Of a stretch of 7,792 nt of DNA, positions 6,291 through 7,792 are shown piece by piece. The notes under the pieces were generated by a model, which had not been told where the DNA came from, searched no databases, and was given only the letters and a program-made list of their open reading frames with translations. Location of the stretch: the NCBI GenBank assembly GCA_965651255.1, contig CBFGRU010000151.1:1-7792 (forward strand), written 5' to 3'. This stretch comes from CBFGRU01 sp965651255 (GTDB taxonomy: Bacteria; Planctomycetota; Phycisphaerae; Phycisphaerales; SM1A02). The first letter of the stretch is position 1; each line of letters begins with the position of its first letter. A program made the translations under genes and the position numbers.

Positions 6291-7792
6291 TCAATCACCA
6301 ACGTTCAGAACTTGTCGCCACGGCAGTCGCCGAATTGCCCTTCTGACGAACACCTGCGCGAAGAATGTGAAACACATCGCCAACAACAACGTGAGCAGCC
6401 ACGTCTTCTCTTCAACCCGTACGGGAATGCGAAACGCCTCCGTCTGGTAGGCCACACTCATCAGAATGAGCAGCGCGTACCCGAGCGGAAGTCCGAGCAT
6501 GGCACCCGTAAGATTGAGAAAGAGGTTCTCGCGCAGGAACAATCGGCTGATCTCCCTTTCGTGGTACCCAAGTGTTCGTAGAGTCGCGATTTCTCTCTGA
6601 CGTTCAGAAAGTGTAATCAAGGCGCCGGTGCACAAGGATCCGAACATGATTACACCGGCAAACAGAATGAGAACGCTGATGGAGATGTTCGATGTGGCGA
6701 GCAGCGCTTCAAACTCTCGCTTCTGCTCTCGAACCAGATTCACTGACTGCACCGCGGGAACTCCCTTAACCGCCCGAGCGAACCTTGACGAACTGGATTC
6801 ATCGCGATTCAGTGCGATGCTGACCGACGAGACACTGTCCCACTCACCGATCGCTCTATTCAGCGAATAAAAGTTCGCATACGCTGCCAGTCCGAGGTAA
6901 CTGTCAACCACAGAAACTAGCGGCATGGTGAACGACTCCTGCTGGCCGCGAACGGGTTTGATCGTCACGAGATCGCCAATTCGAAGTTGAAGTTCATCCG
7001 CCAATGCTCGAGTCATCATCAGGCCATCATCGGGGATGGGGACCGCACGCCCAGTGCGATCACGGGGAACGGTCAGGCGCGAGCCAGGGACGATTCCGGT
7101 GATTCCGCCCCGCCTTGTCCGCCAGCCATGAACAAATGAACACGCAACTTCAAGGACTGGCTCAACATGATCCACTCCGGGCAATGCTCCCACTTCCCGG
7201 ACGACACCGAATGGCTTCTCACCATGAAAAACCAAGCCGGCATCCGCGCGCTGTACCTCGTTGAACTGAAATTTCACAATGAACCGCAGCGCATCCTGCA
7301 TCCCCAGAGAAGTAAGCATGATGGCGCTGGCCAGCAGCGCCGCAAGGAGCCCGGCTGCAGATCGCGCGCGTTGCCGGGCAAGACCACGCAACACCATGCG
7401 CCAGCCGAGATCGAGCTGTCCCCAGATGAAACTGAATCGTTCTAGGAGCACCGCTCGATTCATCGGAGGTGGTTTCGGGCGCATCGCTTCTGCTGGATGC
7501 AGTCTTACTGCCAGTCCCGCCCCGCGCACGGCTCCGAGCCCACTGGCTCCGATCGCCAGTGCAAACCCAACCAGGTGCGCCTCCGCGGACAGACTGTTGA
7601 CCAGATCCGGAAAGACGTAGAACTCCCGGTACAACATGGTCAGTCCTGCTGAGAGTACAAATCCCAGAATTGCACCAATGGCCCCACCAAGGAACCCGAT
7701 CGTCAGAGCAAACTTAAGGAAGTGGCTGCGAATTTGACCGTTCGTATATCCGAACGCTTTCAGAATGCCGATGATCGTTCTCTGCTGCTCAA
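6291..7792 (-). CDS. ABC transporter permease with duplicated FtsX/MacB-type domains, 5' end outside the window
   Basis: The inner-membrane subunit of an ABC export system, incomplete: the frame stays open from the stop (6293-6291) to the window edge, giving 499 visible residues. The Met at 7637 is internal, since the preceding codons encode EQQRTIIGILKAFGY and a membrane segment typical of the family. Numbering visible residues: FtsX half one ends with membrane helices at about 26-50 and 73-91 and the sequence HPAEAMRP. Half two has a helix at 144-163, a large extracytoplasmic domain (about 164-366), and helices at 369-395, 423-447 and 463-483. The segment SERQREIATLRTLGY (395-409) mirrors EQQRTIIGILKAFGY (1-15), which shows the internal duplication. 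No Walker motifs are visible in these 499 residues, so ATP hydrolysis must come from a partner, probably encoded upstream. The adaptor gene follows by 41 bases. The substrate could be lipid, peptide or drug. Confidence 0.93.
   Translation of the reverse strand, partial: EQQRTIIGILKAFGYTNGQIRSHFLKFALTIGFLGGAIGAILGFVLSAGLTMLYREFYVFPDLVNSLSAEAHLVGFALAIGASGLGAVRGAGLAVRLHPAEAMRPKPPPMNRAVLLERFSFIWGQLDLGWRMVLRGLARQRARSAAGLLAALLASAIMLTSLGMQDALRFIVKFQFNEVQRADAGLVFHGEKPFGVVREVGALPGVDHVEPVLEVACSFVHGWRTRRGGITGIVPGSRLTVPRDRTGRAVPIPDDGLMMTRALADELQLRIGDLVTIKPVRGQQESFTMPLVSVVDSYLGLAAYANFYSLNRAIGEWDSVSSVSIALNRDESSSSRFARAVKGVPAVQSVNLVREQKREFEALLATSNISISVLILFAGVIMFGSLCTGALITLSERQREIATLRTLGYHEREISRLFLRENLFLNLTGAMLGLPLGYALLILMSVAYQTEAFRIPVRVEEKTWLLTLLLAMCFTFFAQVFVRRAIRRLPWRQVLNVGD

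Noticed and set aside
6250..6294. TTG start for the adaptor overlapping the permease stop (TTGA)
   Set aside because: It has no properly spaced ribosome binding site, while AGGGAGGT precedes the internal ATG at 6249.

Overview
The window looks like ordinary chromosomal DNA from a bacterium with moderately high GC, most probably a planctomycete (Planctomycetota, possibly Phycisphaerae-like). This assignment rests on the sliding clamp, whose N-terminus (MKVICDRSALAEGL, then SGVVVSRTPKPV) reads like planctomycete DnaN, and on the prepilin signal RAFTLVE with Ala before the cleavage site, which I recall as common there. It is inference from recalled family patterns, not a search. Most starts have a clear Shine-Dalgarno sequence. 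I saw no tRNA, rRNA, CRISPR array, insertion sequence or integrase.

Layout. Bases 3-2971 carry four plus-strand genes: a fungal-type (FCY1-like) cytosine deaminase, a metallo-beta-lactamase/beta-CASP RNA-processing nuclease, an uncharacterised small protein with a winged-helix-like pattern and an acidic tail, and a stand-alone response-regulator receiver protein. dnaN (4113-2998, minus strand) converges on the receiver gene and stands alone, without dnaA, recF or gyrB beside it. A 327-base divergent intergenic region (4114-4440) holds two clean palindromes and separates dnaN from a GspG-like pseudopilin gene (4441-4860, plus). Bases 4891-7792 are a minus-strand two-gene export operon: a duplicated FtsX/MacB-type ABC permease, cut by the right edge of the window, followed 41 bases later by a membrane-fusion (periplasmic adaptor) protein.

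How the genes fit together. The permease and adaptor almost certainly work as one ABC efflux or export machine spanning the periplasm. Its ATPase is not in the window and should lie upstream, beyond 7792. The winged-helix-like protein and the receiver may form a small regulatory pair. The deaminase (pyrimidine salvage) and the nuclease (RNA processing) share a strand with a 79-base gap, but no functional link can be shown. I found no convincing new multi-gene system. The most useful leads are the 17-bp operator-like dyad upstream of the pilin gene, the unknown protein next to the receiver, and the FCY1-type deaminase in a bacterium.
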